Positions 7,938 to 17,224 are shown, counted from the stretch's first letter. The stretch: 64,000 nt of DNA from Streptomyces sp. R41 (GCF_041053055.1 NZ_CP163443.1:992001-1056000); one strand, 5' to 3'. The notes: a model not told the origin generated them from the sequence alone. Numbers and translations are program-made.

Positions 7938-8521
7938 ATGAAGGCCGTGAGGGTGAGTCTGCTGCCGGATGCTGTCCGGAGGGAAGCGTTCGCGGAGGCG
8001 TCACGCTTCCGGGGCGAGTTCTACGAGTGTCTGACCGCCCGGCGCGACGAGTTGTTCGAGCTGGTGGACGCGGTGCTGTGTGCGGACGGTGCGGTGAAGT
8101 CCCCGGTGGACTTGACGCTGCTGCCCGAGCATCGTCGCGGGCACGGAGCGATGTACGGCGGTCTGAACCACGGCCGGATCGACGTCGACCGCCTGCGGAC
8201 GGTGCTGGCCGGCCTGCCGCTGCCGCGTTTCGACGGCGGGCGCCTGGTCCTGGCGGTCGATGTGTCGCCGTGGCTTCGCTCGGACGCGCCGTGCTCAGCG
8301 GAGCGGCTGTTCTGCCACGTCTACGGCCGGGCGAAGACGGCGTCGCAGTTCATCCCGGGCTGGCCCTACTCCTTCGTCGCCGTGCTGGAGCCGGGCGCCA
8401 CGTCCTGGACCTCGATCCTGGACGCGGTCCGGCTCGGCCCAACGGACGACGCGACCGCGATCACCGCCGCCCAGCTCCGAGGAGTCGTTGAACGGCTCAT
8501 CACCGCGGGCCAGTGGCAGGC
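7938..8521 (+). pseudogene. DDE transposase N-terminal remnant (same family as 58370-59815)
   Basis: About 194 residues align throughout with the intact transposase at 58370: FRGEFYECLTARRDELFELVDAVLCADG, HRRGHGAMY, LAVDVSPWLRSDAPCSAERLF and IPGWPYSFVAVLEPG. The first catalytic Asp (DVSPWLR) is present. The match ends at GQWQ near 8515; the second Asp and the Glu are lost. The frame then runs into an unrelated gene. Confidence 0.8.
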
Positions 8522-8994
8522 CGGGCCTTCTCGCCTGCACCCCTGTCGCGGCCGCCGCTACGGACACCGATTCCGCCCACGCCAAGGGCAGAGGCCGGGT
8601 CATCACAGTCATCGGCCACCTCGCGCAGCAGACCCGCTTCCCCGTCAACCCCGGCGGCGCCCCCGCCCAGGGCGATCGGACCGCCTTCCGCTCGATCCTC
8701 TTCGACAAGGACGACAAAAAGCAGGTCGGCGAGACCAACGGCACCTGCACCACCACCCGGGTCGACAACGGCGGAGCGGAGGAGTGCGTCGTGACCTACA
8801 ACCTCCCGGGCGGCCAGCTCACCGTGCAGGGGATGGTCTTCGGCATCCTCACCCAGGGCCTCCCGACGATCCCTCCCCCTTCGTTCGACAACGCGATCAC
8901 CGGCGGCACCGGGGACTACGACCGGGCTCGTGGCTCGGTCCACGCCGACACGATCGCTACGGGCACGAGGCGCTTCACGATCGACCTCGACTGA
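8522..8994 (+). pseudogene. Allene-oxide-cyclase-barrel-like secreted protein, N-terminus lost
   Basis: The frame reads LLACTPVAAAATDTDSAHAKG, the end of a signal peptide, and then a beta-barrel-like domain: VITVIGHLAQQTRF, FRSILFDKDDKKQVGETNGTC, CVVTYNLPGGQLTVQGM, ITGGTGDYDRARGSV. This pattern is typical of the AOC/dirigent-like family. The start codon and first part of the signal peptide are replaced by transposase sequence. A terminator follows at 9003. It may be untranslated, or made as a fusion product. Confidence 0.6.
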
Positions 8995-9002
8995 CTGACC
9001 CT

Positions 9003-9033
9003 GCCCCCGCCCGGTGAGAAGTCTGGCGGGGGC
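9003..9033 (+). terminator. Rho-independent terminator
   Basis: GCCCCCGCC and GGCGGGGGC form a 9-bp stem with a 13-base loop, followed by TCCTTTA. It lies just after the AOC-like gene. Confidence 0.75.
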
Positions 9034-9079
9034 TCCTTTACGTGACGCAGTCTCAGCAGTGGCGATCCCAGACGTCGCC

Positions 9080-9170
9080 GCGTACGGCATGGCCAGCCCT
9101 CGTTGACCCCCCGCCGCACCATCAGCACCCGGCCCTCACGGACCTCGATCACGGCGGCGTCTCCCGGCAT
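9080..9170 (-). pseudogene. Possible NUDIX hydrolase N-terminal relic
   Basis: The minus strand reads PGDAAVIEVREGRVLMVRRG and then loses similarity. This resembles the first beta strands of NUDIX hydrolases, but the NUDIX box is absent. The call is weak. Confidence 0.3.
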
Positions 9171-9529
9171 CCCTCCGCGGTCGTCGACCCGGTCAGTCAC
9201 CCCGGCCGGTAGGCGGGCCCCTCCTCGATAATTGCCGCATTCGCTGACCCGGGCAGAAGGTCGGCCATCATCACGGCACCGAGGAAGGCCCACCCGCTTA
9301 CCCGGGTGGTGTCAGTTCTCATCGACATTTTCCGACACCGCGATCGACAAGCGCTCTCCGAAGTCGTCGACAAGTGCTGCCCGTTCTCGGTTCAGGCACA
9401 CATTCCGTGAGGACACCGGTCAGGGGGACGAGTGTTCGAAGTCGTCCCACTTCCATCCACTGTCGGGGAACTGCTCAAGCAGGGCAGCCAGCGAAGCCGC
9501 CTGGTGGATGGCGGACCACGCTGGGTACG
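9171..9529. other. Intergenic, no gene seen
   Basis: No supported gene, hairpin or repeat was found. It looks like joined fragments between the AOC-like gene and the next reading frame. Confidence 0.35.
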
Positions 9530-9769
9530 ATGCTCGGCGAGTTCCGCCAAGTGCGGGCCAAACTGAGCGTGCCGATCGCCGGGAAGTCCGGCGCCGAGGG
9601 CCTGACGGTGGTCGAGAGCACGATGGACCTGCTGTGGACGGGGCAGACCAGCCGTCACGGCAACCTGCAGGAGACTCGGGAGGAGACCGTGCAGGAGGCG
9701 GTCATGGCGGTGCACCTCGCCGCGAGTCTGGTGCAGTTCTTCGTGTCGGGGGCCGTGCAGCGCTCCTGA
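9530..9769 (+). CDS. Hypothetical protein, probably a C-terminal fragment
   Basis: A 79-residue frame: MLGEFRQVRAKLSVPIAGKSGAEGLTVV...QTSRHGNLQETREETVQEAVMAVHLAASLVQFFVSG. It is helix-rich with a TSRHGN turn, which is reminiscent of HEPN or abortive-infection C-terminal domains. There is no good ribosome site, so it may be the tail of a broken gene. The function is not assigned. Confidence 0.4.
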   Translation: MLGEFRQVRAKLSVPIAGKSGAEGLTVVESTMDLLWTGQTSRHGNLQETREETVQEAVMAVHLAASLVQFFVSGAVQRS

Positions 9770-10227
9770 CCCGCGTGCCGTCCAACTGCGGGCCGCCAGG
9801 ACATCGTGCCCGTGTCCTGGCGGCCCGCAGTGTTCGCACGGCCCCGCCATCCTGTGCAAAGACTGCCCGTTGACCTATTCGGCATCTGGACAGATCAGGA
9901 CGACCCCGGTCCCCGGGAAGCCGGAGACCTCGACGCCGAGCCGTCCCGCTGACTCACCCCTTGCGCAGCTGCAGGTGCGGCCGGATCCAGCTGAACCTGG
10001 TCACAGCCGCAGGTGAACGGCCCGCACTGCCGACGAAGCCACATCACGTCCACCATCGGCAGGTCCCTGGTCTCGTTGCTCAGCGTGGCTCATCGATGAA
10101 GCGCGGTGCAGCACCTAGATTTGCCCCGCCCTTCCAGTCTGCGTCGGCTACGGGTTGCAGTGGGCTGCTCTGACGGCAGGAGGGCTGCCACACCCGTCGA
10201 TTCGGACGCACACCTCTGGGAGAGGCC
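9770..10227. other. Intergenic, no gene seen
   Basis: No frame with coding character was found. The last ~100 bases should hold the promoter of the metallo-hydrolase, but no clear -35/-10 pair was identified. Confidence 0.35.
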
Positions 10228-11340
10228 ATGACGACAACTCCTGGCGGGGAACCCATTCCCCCCGTCGCTCACGACCCGGCCAGCCGTCGCAGCTTCCTGA
10301 AGTACTCGGCACTGGCAGCGTCGGTACCCGCGCTGCAGTCCGTACTCGCAAACCCCGCTGCGGCCACTGCCGCACCGGGCGCGTACGCGCCCGTTCCGCC
10401 CACCGCAATCGGTCCGCAGATCCCCGCGAAGGGCTATCTGGTCCAGGAGATCGGCACGCGGCTGTACTGGCTGACGGACGGCTTCTACCAGATCATGTTC
10501 CTGGTGACCAAACGTCACCAGGACAAGAGGCAGCGTGTCATCGTCGTGGACGCTCCCCCGACGCTGGGGGGCAACATCCTCCGCGCGATCGAGGAGGTGG
10601 CACCGGGTGCCCGTATCAGCCACCTGGTGTACTCCCACTACCACGCGGACCACATCGGCGCGGCGGACAAGCTCCGCGACGCGAGCCTCCCGAAGCTAGT
10701 GATCATCGCTCACGAGCAGACCGCCCACCTGCTGAAGCAGGTACCCGAGTCCAGCCGGCCGCCGATGCCGAACCGCTCCGTCTCCAGCCGCTACCGTCTA
10801 GAGGTGGACGACCAGGTCCTGGAGCTCCACTACAAGGGCCCCAACCACAGCCAGGACAACCTGTTCATCTACGCGCCGCGGCAGAGGGTCCTGAACGTCG
10901 TGGACATCGTCTACCCCGGCTGGGTCCCGTTCAGGAACCTCGTCGTGTCCACCAACATCCCCGGCTGGCTCAACGCGCACAACCAGCTCCTGGAGTTCGA
11001 CTTCAAGACCTACATCGGCGGGCACCTGACCCGTCTGGGTACCCGGCAGGACATCAAGATCCAGCAGGAGTACCTGCGCGACCTGGAGCACTACGGCAGG
11101 AAGGCCATCACCGAATTCGTCAACGTGGGACCCCTCTTCGCCAAGTACCCGGGCAACCCCTGGGCCGTGTTCAAGGAGTACCTCGACATCCTCACCCAGA
11201 CCACGGCCGACGCCGTCACCCCGGCCTGGACCAGCCGGCTCGGCGGCGCCGACGTCTTCACCTTCGACAACGCCTGGACCATGGTCGAATCCCTGCGGCT
11301 CGACCACAAAGTCCTCGGCCCCTTCGGCACCCTCCCCTGA
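10228..11340 (+). CDS. Tat-exported metallo-beta-lactamase-fold hydrolase
   Basis: A 370-residue protein. The N-terminus carries a twin-arginine signal (SRRSFLKYSALAAS) and an Ala-rich cleavage region, so it is exported folded. The zinc motif HYHADHIG lies near residue 133, with further ligand candidates in NHSQDN, VDIVYPGW and GGHLTR. This is the class of periplasmic or secreted MBL hydrolases that act on lactones, esters or alkyl sulfates; the substrate cannot be told. The GGGAGAGGCC ribosome site supports the ATG. It stands alone on the plus strand. Confidence 0.88.
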   Translation: MTTTPGGEPIPPVAHDPASRRSFLKYSALAASVPALQSVLANPAAATAAPGAYAPVPPTAIGPQIPAKGYLVQEIGTRLYWLTDGFYQIMFLVTKRHQDKRQRVIVVDAPPTLGGNILRAIEEVAPGARISHLVYSHYHADHIGAADKLRDASLPKLVIIAHEQTAHLLKQVPESSRPPMPNRSVSSRYRLEVDDQVLELHYKGPNHSQDNLFIYAPRQRVLNVVDIVYPGWVPFRNLVVSTNIPGWLNAHNQLLEFDFKTYIGGHLTRLGTRQDIKIQQEYLRDLEHYGRKAITEFVNVGPLFAKYPGNPWAVFKEYLDILTQTTADAVTPAWTSRLGGADVFTFDNAWTMVESLRLDHKVLGPFGTLP

Positions 11341-11794
11341 GCCCGACTCTGCCAGGCCGACAGTGGGTTCGAAGAGATCTCCTCGTGCGGGGGTAATCCC
11401 CCCGTTGGTGGTATCGCCCGGGCAGCGAATACTGTCTGCCAACACACGGCCGCGACCAGCAATTGGCCCCCGCGAGGCCCGCCGTCCCGGAACTGGCGGG
11501 CCAGCGCCCCGAAAGGCGCCGTCGCGGGGTAACCGGAACCTACGCCTCCGCTAGTCAAAACGGAAGACCCCTGTTTTCCGCAGCGGCCGGGCCCCACTCA
11601 TGGGCGGCTGGGCCGGAGTCTCAGCACAGTTCTCCGAGCTCGCACGTCACTACCCTCCGAAGCCTGGCTGTCCCACGCCCAGACCAGCATCTCGCGCCAC
11701 AGCCTCGTTAACGTGGGTAGACACCTTGTAGAACAGCGGGTGACGCGGGGATGGCGCATCACGTTTCCGGCGTCACCAATCAGGAGTCGGTTAC
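11341..11794. other. Intergenic, no gene seen
   Basis: Between the MBL gene and the recombinase fragment I see no convincing gene, tRNA or terminator. If the recombinase once bounded an integrative element, an att site could lie here, but none was recognised. Confidence 0.35.
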
Positions 11795-11950
11795 TCATCT
11801 CCATCTTGCTGCATCGCCAGAGCAAATGCGGGCATTGGCGACTTCCTCGTGACCATCGATACATCCGTGGTATCGCCGGTGGATCACCTCCGGGGAGTTG
11901 CCGACACGCCGGGCCACTTCCGCGATCGGCACGCCGGCGTTCAGCCACCC

Positions 11951-13378
11951 GATGGTGTCCCTTGTCGTGGTGTACGGGATCAGTGGCTGGGAGTGCGCGG
12001 GCGTCTGCCCGGGGCGCACTTCCACGGGTGAGGACCGCTCCCTGAACAGGAGGTGGGCCATCGCGTAACTCTCCTTGGTGAACGCCCAGTTCAACCACGA
12101 GGAGTGCACGATGGCCCTGTCCCAGTCTGAACTGATACGGCTGCTTGAGTCACTACGCTCGACCGACGGAATCGAGCTCATCCGCGCCATCGCCGAGCGA
12201 ATGGTGCAGGAGTTGATCGAGGCCGAGGCGAGTGCTCACATCGGTGCGGAGTGGAACGAGCGCACGCCGACGCGGACCAACGTCCGCAACGGGCACCGCG
12301 AGAAGGTGCTGACCACGCTGGCCGGCGACCTGGACCTGGAGATCCCCAAGGTCCGCACCGGCAGCTTCTTCCCCAGCCTGCTGGAGCGCCGGCGCCGCAT
12401 CGACCAGGCCCTCTACGCGGTCATCATGGAGGCATACGTGCATGGCGTCTCCACTCGCAGCGTCGATGACCTGGTCAAAGCCCTGGGCGGGGACAGCGGG
12501 ATCTCCAAGTCCGAGGTCTCGCGGATCTGCACGATGCTGGATGAGCCGCTGACCGCATTCCGCACCCGCCCGCTGGACCACGTCCGCTTCCCCTACGTCT
12601 ACTTGGACGCGACCTACTGCAAGGCGCGGGTGAACCATCAGATCGTCTCCCGGGCCGTGGTCGTCGCCACCGGCATCACCGAGGACGGCAACCGCGAGGT
12701 CCTGGGCCTGATGGTCGGCGACAGCGAGAGCGAGGCGTTCTGGAAGGAATTCCTGCGCTCGCTGCGAGAGCGCGGCCTGTCCGGGGTTCGCCTGGTCATC
12801 ACCGACCAGCACGCCGGGCTGGTCGCTGCGGTCCGCAAGGTGATGCTCGGCGCCGCCTGGCAGCGGTGCAGGGTTCATTTCCTGCGAAATGCCTTCAGCG
12901 TGATCGACCGGGATTCCGGTGAAATGGTCGCCGCGACGATCCGCACGATCTTCACCCAGCCCACCGCCGGCCTCGTGCGCACGCAGCTGGACACCGTCGC
13001 AGACATGCTCGGCACCCAGTTCCCCAAGGTCAAAGCGATGCTGCTGGAGGCGAAGGAGGATCTGACCGCGTTCGCGGACTTCCCGCCGCGGCACTGGAAG
13101 AAGATCCAGTCGACGAACCCGCTGGAACGGGTGAACCGGGAGATCAAGCGCAGGATCGATGTCGTCCAGGTCTTTCCCAACGACGACGCGCTCATCCGGC
13201 TGGTCACCGCCGTGCTCTTCGAGATGCACGACGAATGGATCGCCTTTCCCCGCCGCTACCTCCCCGAAGGCAGCATGGGCGAGATCTACCGCGAACTCCC
13301 CGAAAGCGACCCGGCGCTGCCCAACACTCCAAACACGCCCGCCAGTTGATCCCCAACACCACGACGAGGGACACGACC
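11951..13378 (+). mobile_element. IS256-family insertion sequence, copy 1
   Basis: A 1428-bp element. The ends are inverted repeats: GATGGTGTCCCTTGTCG at left, and GGTCGTGTCCCTCGTCG as the reverse complement at right. An 8-bp target duplication AGCCACCC sits at 11943-11950 and 13379-13386. This direct duplication marks a simple transposition into the recombinase gene. Copies 2 and 3 encode the same protein. Confidence 0.9.
12111..13349 (+). CDS. IS256 family transposase
   Basis: A 412-residue DDE transposase of the mutator type. Catalytic D166 (YLDATYCKAR), D232 (VITDQHAGL) and E339 (STNPLERVNREIKRR) are all present. The ATG at 12111 is preferred over the upstream TTG at 12075 because GAGGAG lies seven bases before it. 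Length and catalytic residues are normal, so it should be active. Confidence 0.93.
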   Translation: MALSQSELIRLLESLRSTDGIELIRAIAERMVQELIEAEASAHIGAEWNERTPTRTNVRNGHREKVLTTLAGDLDLEIPKVRTGSFFPSLLERRRRIDQALYAVIMEAYVHGVSTRSVDDLVKALGGDSGISKSEVSRICTMLDEPLTAFRTRPLDHVRFPYVYLDATYCKARVNHQIVSRAVVVATGITEDGNREVLGLMVGDSESEAFWKEFLRSLRERGLSGVRLVITDQHAGLVAAVRKVMLGAAWQRCRVHFLRNAFSVIDRDSGEMVAATIRTIFTQPTAGLVRTQLDTVADMLGTQFPKVKAMLLEAKEDLTAFADFPPRHWKKIQSTNPLERVNREIKRRIDVVQVFPNDDALIRLVTAVLFEMHDEWIAFPRRYLPEGSMGEIYRELPESDPALPNTPNTPAS

Positions 13379-13807
13379 AGCCACCCCGTGATGCACGCAT
13401 GCCGCAGGTCATACGGGCGCCCGGCCAACGGCGATTCGACCCGCTCCGGCGGGAGGGCGTACTCCCGCGCTTCCTCCCACACGCGCCAGTATGTGGATGA
13501 GCCGACGACTCCCCCGCGCTCGTTACCGAACACCCGCCCTTCCTTGGCAGTCCCGAACTCCTTCCGGTGCGCCCGGAGGATGGCGACAAGGACGGGCGGG
13601 ATGGGGACCGGACGGTCCGCGGCTGCCTCACGCACCTTCAGGCCCCGGCGGTCGTGGCGCGCTCCACCTGGACGCCATGAACCACGCCCGCTCCACGGTG
13701 TGTGGGCCGACGGCGGACGGGATGGAAGCTGGGGTAAGTGGTGGGTTGAGGCAGGGCGGTGGCGATGGTCTTGCCGCTCCGGTTCATGCCGCCAGTCGAC
13801 TCACGGA

Positions 13808-14167
13808 TCAGAGAATCGGCTGGCGGGCTCGGGCCGCCTCGATGTCCGGGACATGCACTTCGGCCCAGAGTCGTACGGCGCGGAGTGGGATGAGCAGAGA
13901 GCGGCCCAGCGGTGTCAGGGCGTACTCGACTCGGGGCGGGTTCTCGTCGTACTCGTGGCGGCTGATCAAACCGTCGGCTTCCAGGGAGCGCAGGGTTTCG
14001 GTCAGGACCTTCGGGGTGATGCCCTGGATATGCCCCTTCAGTTCGGTGAAGCGGCGAGGTCCGTCGTCGAGGGCGTTGACGACGAACACCGTCCAGCGGG
14101 CGCCGATACGGTGCAGCACCGTGCGGCTCGGGCAGGTCGCCGCCATCACGTTGTACGCCTTGCCCAT
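13808..14167 (-). CDS. HxlR family transcriptional regulator
   Basis: A 119-residue winged-helix protein. It has the N-terminal redox-type cysteine (ATCPSRTVLHRIGARWTVFVV), the recognition region RRFTELKGHIQGITPKVLTETLRSLEADGLI and the wing EYDENPPRVEYALTPLG. HxlR proteins often sense electrophiles or quinones through this cysteine. It is divergent from an SDR oxidoreductase across a 79-base gap that holds a palindrome, the usual arrangement for control of the adjacent enzyme. GGGAGCAGC precedes the ATG. Confidence 0.9.
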   Translation of the reverse strand: MGKAYNVMAATCPSRTVLHRIGARWTVFVVNALDDGPRRFTELKGHIQGITPKVLTETLRSLEADGLISRHEYDENPPRVEYALTPLGRSLLIPLRAVRLWAEVHVPDIEAARARQPIL

Positions 14168-14189
14168 TGCTGCTCCCAGTTCCGTTGAA

Positions 14190-14201
14190 GATACCGGTAT
14201 C
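14190..14201. promoter_or_regulatory. Probable HxlR operator
   Basis: GATACCGGTATC is a perfect 12-bp palindrome in the divergent gap. A half-site-like ATACCGT follows at about 14209. Confidence 0.6.
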
Positions 14202-14246
14202 AAATCCATACCGTTACACCCGATCCTACGAGAGGGAGTGAGACGC

Positions 14247-14951
14247 ATGGAGCGGATCCTGGTCATCGGCGGTGCACGGGCGCTCGGCGCGGCCGTCGCG
14301 AGGCGTGCGGTGGAGGACGGGTACGACGTTGTTGTCGGTGCCCGCGATCTGGCTGCGGCCGACGTGCTGGCGCGCGAGATCGGCGCCACCGCGGTGCGGG
14401 TCGATCTGCAGGACGAGTCGACGCTCGCGGCCGCGGCGGAGCGGCTGAAGGAGGGAATTGACCACATCGTGACGACCGGTTCGGCGCCGCACGATGTTCG
14501 CGCGACCGAGCTGGATCGCGACAAGCTGCTGGCTGCGTTCACGGCGAAGGTGGTCGGCCCGATGCTGGTCGCCAAACACTTCGCATCGGTACTGCGGCCG
14601 ACCGGGTCAATGGTGCTGTTCTCCGGTGTTGTCGGCTGGCGCCCTGGGCCGGGATCACTCGTCAAGGGGGTCACGAACGGTGCGGTCGAGTACGCCGTGC
14701 GCCACCTTGCAGCGGATCTAGCGCCGGTACGGGTCAATGCCGTCTCGCCTGGTGTCGTCGACTCGGGCGCATGGGATCGCCTTGGTGACAACAAGACAGG
14801 CTTGTTGAGCAAGAGCGCGGCCGGGACCTTCGTCGGACGCTACGGCGAAACCAACGACGTCGTCGACACGGTGGTGTGGCTCCTCCGTGCGGGTTTTGTC
14901 TCCGGCGAGACGATCCACATCGAGGGCGGCGCCCGCCACAAATCCGCCTGA
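14247..14951 (+). CDS. Short-chain dehydrogenase/reductase (SDR)
   Basis: A 234-residue Rossmann-fold oxidoreductase. The nucleotide-binding loop is GGARALG, where a classic SDR has GxxxGxG. The usual Tyr-x3-Lys is not standard: VKGVTNGAVEYAVRHLA covers that region, with no YxxxK. PVRVNAVSPGVVDSGAW and a C-terminal GETIHIEGG match the family. The odd active site means the activity could be non-classical. GAGGGAG precedes the ATG. It is probably controlled by the divergent HxlR regulator. Confidence 0.85.
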   Translation: MERILVIGGARALGAAVARRAVEDGYDVVVGARDLAAADVLAREIGATAVRVDLQDESTLAAAAERLKEGIDHIVTTGSAPHDVRATELDRDKLLAAFTAKVVGPMLVAKHFASVLRPTGSMVLFSGVVGWRPGPGSLVKGVTNGAVEYAVRHLAADLAPVRVNAVSPGVVDSGAWDRLGDNKTGLLSKSAAGTFVGRYGETNDVVDTVVWLLRAGFVSGETIHIEGGARHKSA

Positions 14952-15339
14952 TGGCTAGCTGGCGAGTGCTTTCGAGCTCGCGAGATCCGCACTGTCCGCC
15001 CAGGTGGGCGTTTCGCAGGTCAGAGCGGCACTCGCCTCACCTCGCTCCTAAAGCGGGGATCGTGGGCCGCCGGTCTGGCCGTACAGCAGCGAGGTACAGC
15101 AACCGTCCCGACCGGACCCAACCGCGGCAGCGCCGCATGACCGTCTGATCAGCCGAGCGGGCCCCAGCGACCGCCCCGCCGGTAGCTCGCATCGAGAGGG
15201 TCAGGGACTTCGCAGGCCCGTCAGCTGCAGCGCGCTGGCTTGTCTGAGCCATCGACGCTTCACCACCCTCAGCCTTTCACCTCGAACGAGCTGATCCAAC
15301 TCTGTGGAACGTGCATGGTGTTGGTGCAAAGGTGACGGA
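14952..15339. other. Intergenic, no gene seen
   Basis: Short frames only. No hairpin or promoter was confidently placed between the SDR and the methyltransferase. Confidence 0.35.
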
Positions 15340-16038
15340 ATGACGCGAGCCGAGACTGCTTACCACGGAGAACTGGGCGACTACTTCGCAGCCCTTGCCA
15401 CGAACAACGCCTCCAACGCCCACACCGATCGGCCGGCCATGCTCAAACTGGCCGGGGACGTGGGCGGGATGCGGGCACTGGACGTCGGATGCGGAGCCGG
15501 GCACTACGCAGCCGAGCTGCGGAACCGCGGGGCGGCGAAGGTGATCGGGGTTGAGGGCAGCGAGACACTACTGCGCGCCGCGCGCGAGCGGCTCGGGAAG
15601 GGGGTCGAGCTGCACCACCATGACCTGGAGGAGCCGTTGACGTTCCTGAAGGACGCCTCGTTCGACCTTGCGGTGATGGCGCTGGTCTATCACCACATTG
15701 AGGCGCGCAAGCAACTGCTCGCCGAGCTGCGGCGCGTGCTGCGCCCCGGTGGAGCGCTGCTCGTATCCACCACGCACCCGGCCGCTGAGTGGACATGGTT
15801 CGGGGGCTCGTATTTCGCCAACGAGCGCGTCGAAGCCCCTCTCGACGGGGGGTTCACCATCCACTATCGGCGGATGACGCTGGAGAAGTTCCTCGGGGAG
15901 CTGCTCGGCGCCGGGTTCGTGCTGGAGCAACTGGTGGAGCCGCGGGCCATGGAGGAGGCGCGCGAAATCGATCCGCGCCGGTACGAGAAGACCCATACCG
16001 TGCCCTACTTCTTGGCCGTCCGGCTACGCCGCCCTTAG
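15340..16038 (+). CDS. Class I SAM-dependent methyltransferase
   Basis: A 232-residue methyltransferase. Motif I is ALDVGCGAGHYAAEL (near residue 50), the acidic SAM ribose position lies in VIGVEGSE, motif II/III is FDLAVMALVYHHI, and post-motif is LRRVLRPGGALLVST. The C-terminal part (FGGSYFANERVE...HYRRMTLEKFL) would form the substrate cap. The substrate is unknown. The ATG at 15340 (MTRAETAYHG) is the likely start; an in-frame GTG at 15304 adds residues with no ribosome site. A terminator follows at 16069. Confidence 0.88.
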   Translation: MTRAETAYHGELGDYFAALATNNASNAHTDRPAMLKLAGDVGGMRALDVGCGAGHYAAELRNRGAAKVIGVEGSETLLRAARERLGKGVELHHHDLEEPLTFLKDASFDLAVMALVYHHIEARKQLLAELRRVLRPGGALLVSTTHPAAEWTWFGGSYFANERVEAPLDGGFTIHYRRMTLEKFLGELLGAGFVLEQLVEPRAMEEAREIDPRRYEKTHTVPYFLAVRLRRP

Positions 16039-16068
16039 CTGCTCCGTTTCCCTCACCAACACTCGACA

Positions 16069-16104
16069 CCCCCACTCGGGCCGCTCCTGGGCCGTCCGAG
16101 GGGG
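16069..16104 (+). terminator. Terminator after the methyltransferase
   Basis: CCCCCACTCGG pairs with CCGAGGGGG around a 16-base GC-rich loop, followed by CTTGTT. Confidence 0.6.
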
Positions 16105-16449
16105 CTTGTTGGTCGGAGGGGCACAGTCAGAGACCCGACCCCTCACTTCTTCGGCTTCTAGTCAGAGCCGAACTTGCTGTTCATGGCTCTTCCTCAAGGA
16201 CGTGAACATGATGTCGTTACGACTGCTTGCGGCTTGCGGCTGATGACATCAGCGGCTGACACCAACAAGCACGAACAGCGGCGGTCGAGGCCGGACCCCA
16301 GGGGATGATCAGCCGAGGCGCAGGGGCCGTTGGCCGACGTTGATAGGCCCCCGTGATGGACCTGATAAGGATGAGGCCAGACTTCAAAGCCTTCGTACCG
16401 CGCGGGCGCCGTCCTCAATCGATGGGCGGGGCCCCGCTGTTTGACTCGG
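16105..16449. other. Intergenic, deletion junction likely
   Basis: No coding frame. The truncated trypsin-like gene ends here, so the 3' part of that gene was probably replaced by this sequence. Confidence 0.35.
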
Positions 16450-16914
16450 TCATTGAGTACCCATCGGCAACAGCACCCCGACGGCATGCTCGCTCTGCCG
16501 TACCCAGTCGCCGGGTCGGGCCCCCGGGCTACCCTGCACGTTCGCGTCGGGGAACCCAACACTCTCGCATGCCAGCTCGGCGGCGCCTGACACCTCGGCC
16601 AGCCGCGGCCTGGCGGAGGCCGGGGCCTGCCACAAAACTGCGCCAGGATCGTCCGAATTCACTTCGAGGACCGCCAAGTCCCAGTCCGGATCGTCGGCCA
16701 CCACACGCATCGGCACCCACGGCGCGACAGCTTGCCCGGCCAAGTCCATGCCAACTCGGCGCACGATTCGTGCCAGCACCCGGACAGGCGACCCCTTGCC
16801 CACCACATGCAGAGCGGTGAGCACACCAGCGGCACCGAAAGCCACCCCCGAGCCGGACCGACCCGGCGCAGCCCATACCTCGACGAGCCGGTCCTCCCAC
16901 AACGAGTCCGTCAT
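16450..16914 (-). pseudogene. Trypsin-like serine peptidase, C-terminus missing
   Basis: A 154-residue frame reading VWAAPGRSGSGVAFGAAGVLTALHVV, with the catalytic His in ALHVV, and DPDWDLAVLEV with the catalytic Asp. It stops before any GxSG serine motif. Full-length members are usually much longer proteins in which the peptidase precedes a STAND ATPase and repeat or effector domains. It starts seven bases after the trypco2 stop, so the two form an operon. As it stands it cannot be proteolytically active. Confidence 0.7.
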
Positions 16915-16921
16915 CGTGCCG

Positions 16922-17224
16922 CTACCTGGGTGGCACGGGCTGCTGGCCGTGCACCGTCAACGACTTGCCGTCCATGAGCGGTTCCAGCGACAGCACGAGC
17001 GTTTGGGTCCGCTCGCCGCCGGCCTTCACCCCACCGCCGGCCTCCACGACATACCAACGGATCCTTCCCGAGCCGTCCTTCTCCTGCCGCGTCACGGTCT
17101 CCAGGGTGAGCGTCACCCCGGTGACCTGGAACCGCACCTCGCGGTCCCGGCCCGTTCGCCAGGCCTCCTCAAGCTCGTCGCGCAGCCCCTCAAGCACGAC
17201 TGCCAGTCCCGGTTCGTCCGCCAC
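16922..17224 (-). CDS. Trypsin-co-occurring domain 2 (trypco2) family protein
   Basis: A 100-residue protein: PGLAVVLEGLRDELEEAW, EVRFQVTGVTLTLETVT, GRIRWYVVEAGG, TQTLVLSLEPL. This is the small domain found encoded beside trypsin-like peptidases in bacterial conflict systems, where it is thought to regulate or be cut by the peptidase. It starts with GTG behind GGGAGGCGC. Directly downstream is the truncated peptidase gene, which fits the known pairing. Upstream is a lower-GC stretch likely to hold its promoter. Confidence 0.72.
   Translation of the reverse strand: MADEPGLAVVLEGLRDELEEAWRTGRDREVRFQVTGVTLTLETVTRQEKDGSGRIRWYVVEAGGGVKAGGERTQTLVLSLEPLMDGKSLTVHGQQPVPPR

Larger units (their letters stand above)
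11795..13635 (-). pseudogene. Tyrosine recombinase (integrase) C-terminal part, split by IS256
   Basis: The upstream half (13635-13379) reads REAAADRPVPIPPVLV...GRPYDLRHACITGWL. The downstream half (11942-11795) continues NAGVPIAEVARRVGN then EVIHRRYHGCIDGHEE, with the catalytic Tyr in RRY. Removing IS256 and one 8-bp repeat gives 405 bases in one frame, so the IS insertion alone broke this segment. The N-terminal half of the integrase was not found intact upstream, where an extra frame change is likely. It is a relic of a phage or integrative element. Confidence 0.78.
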
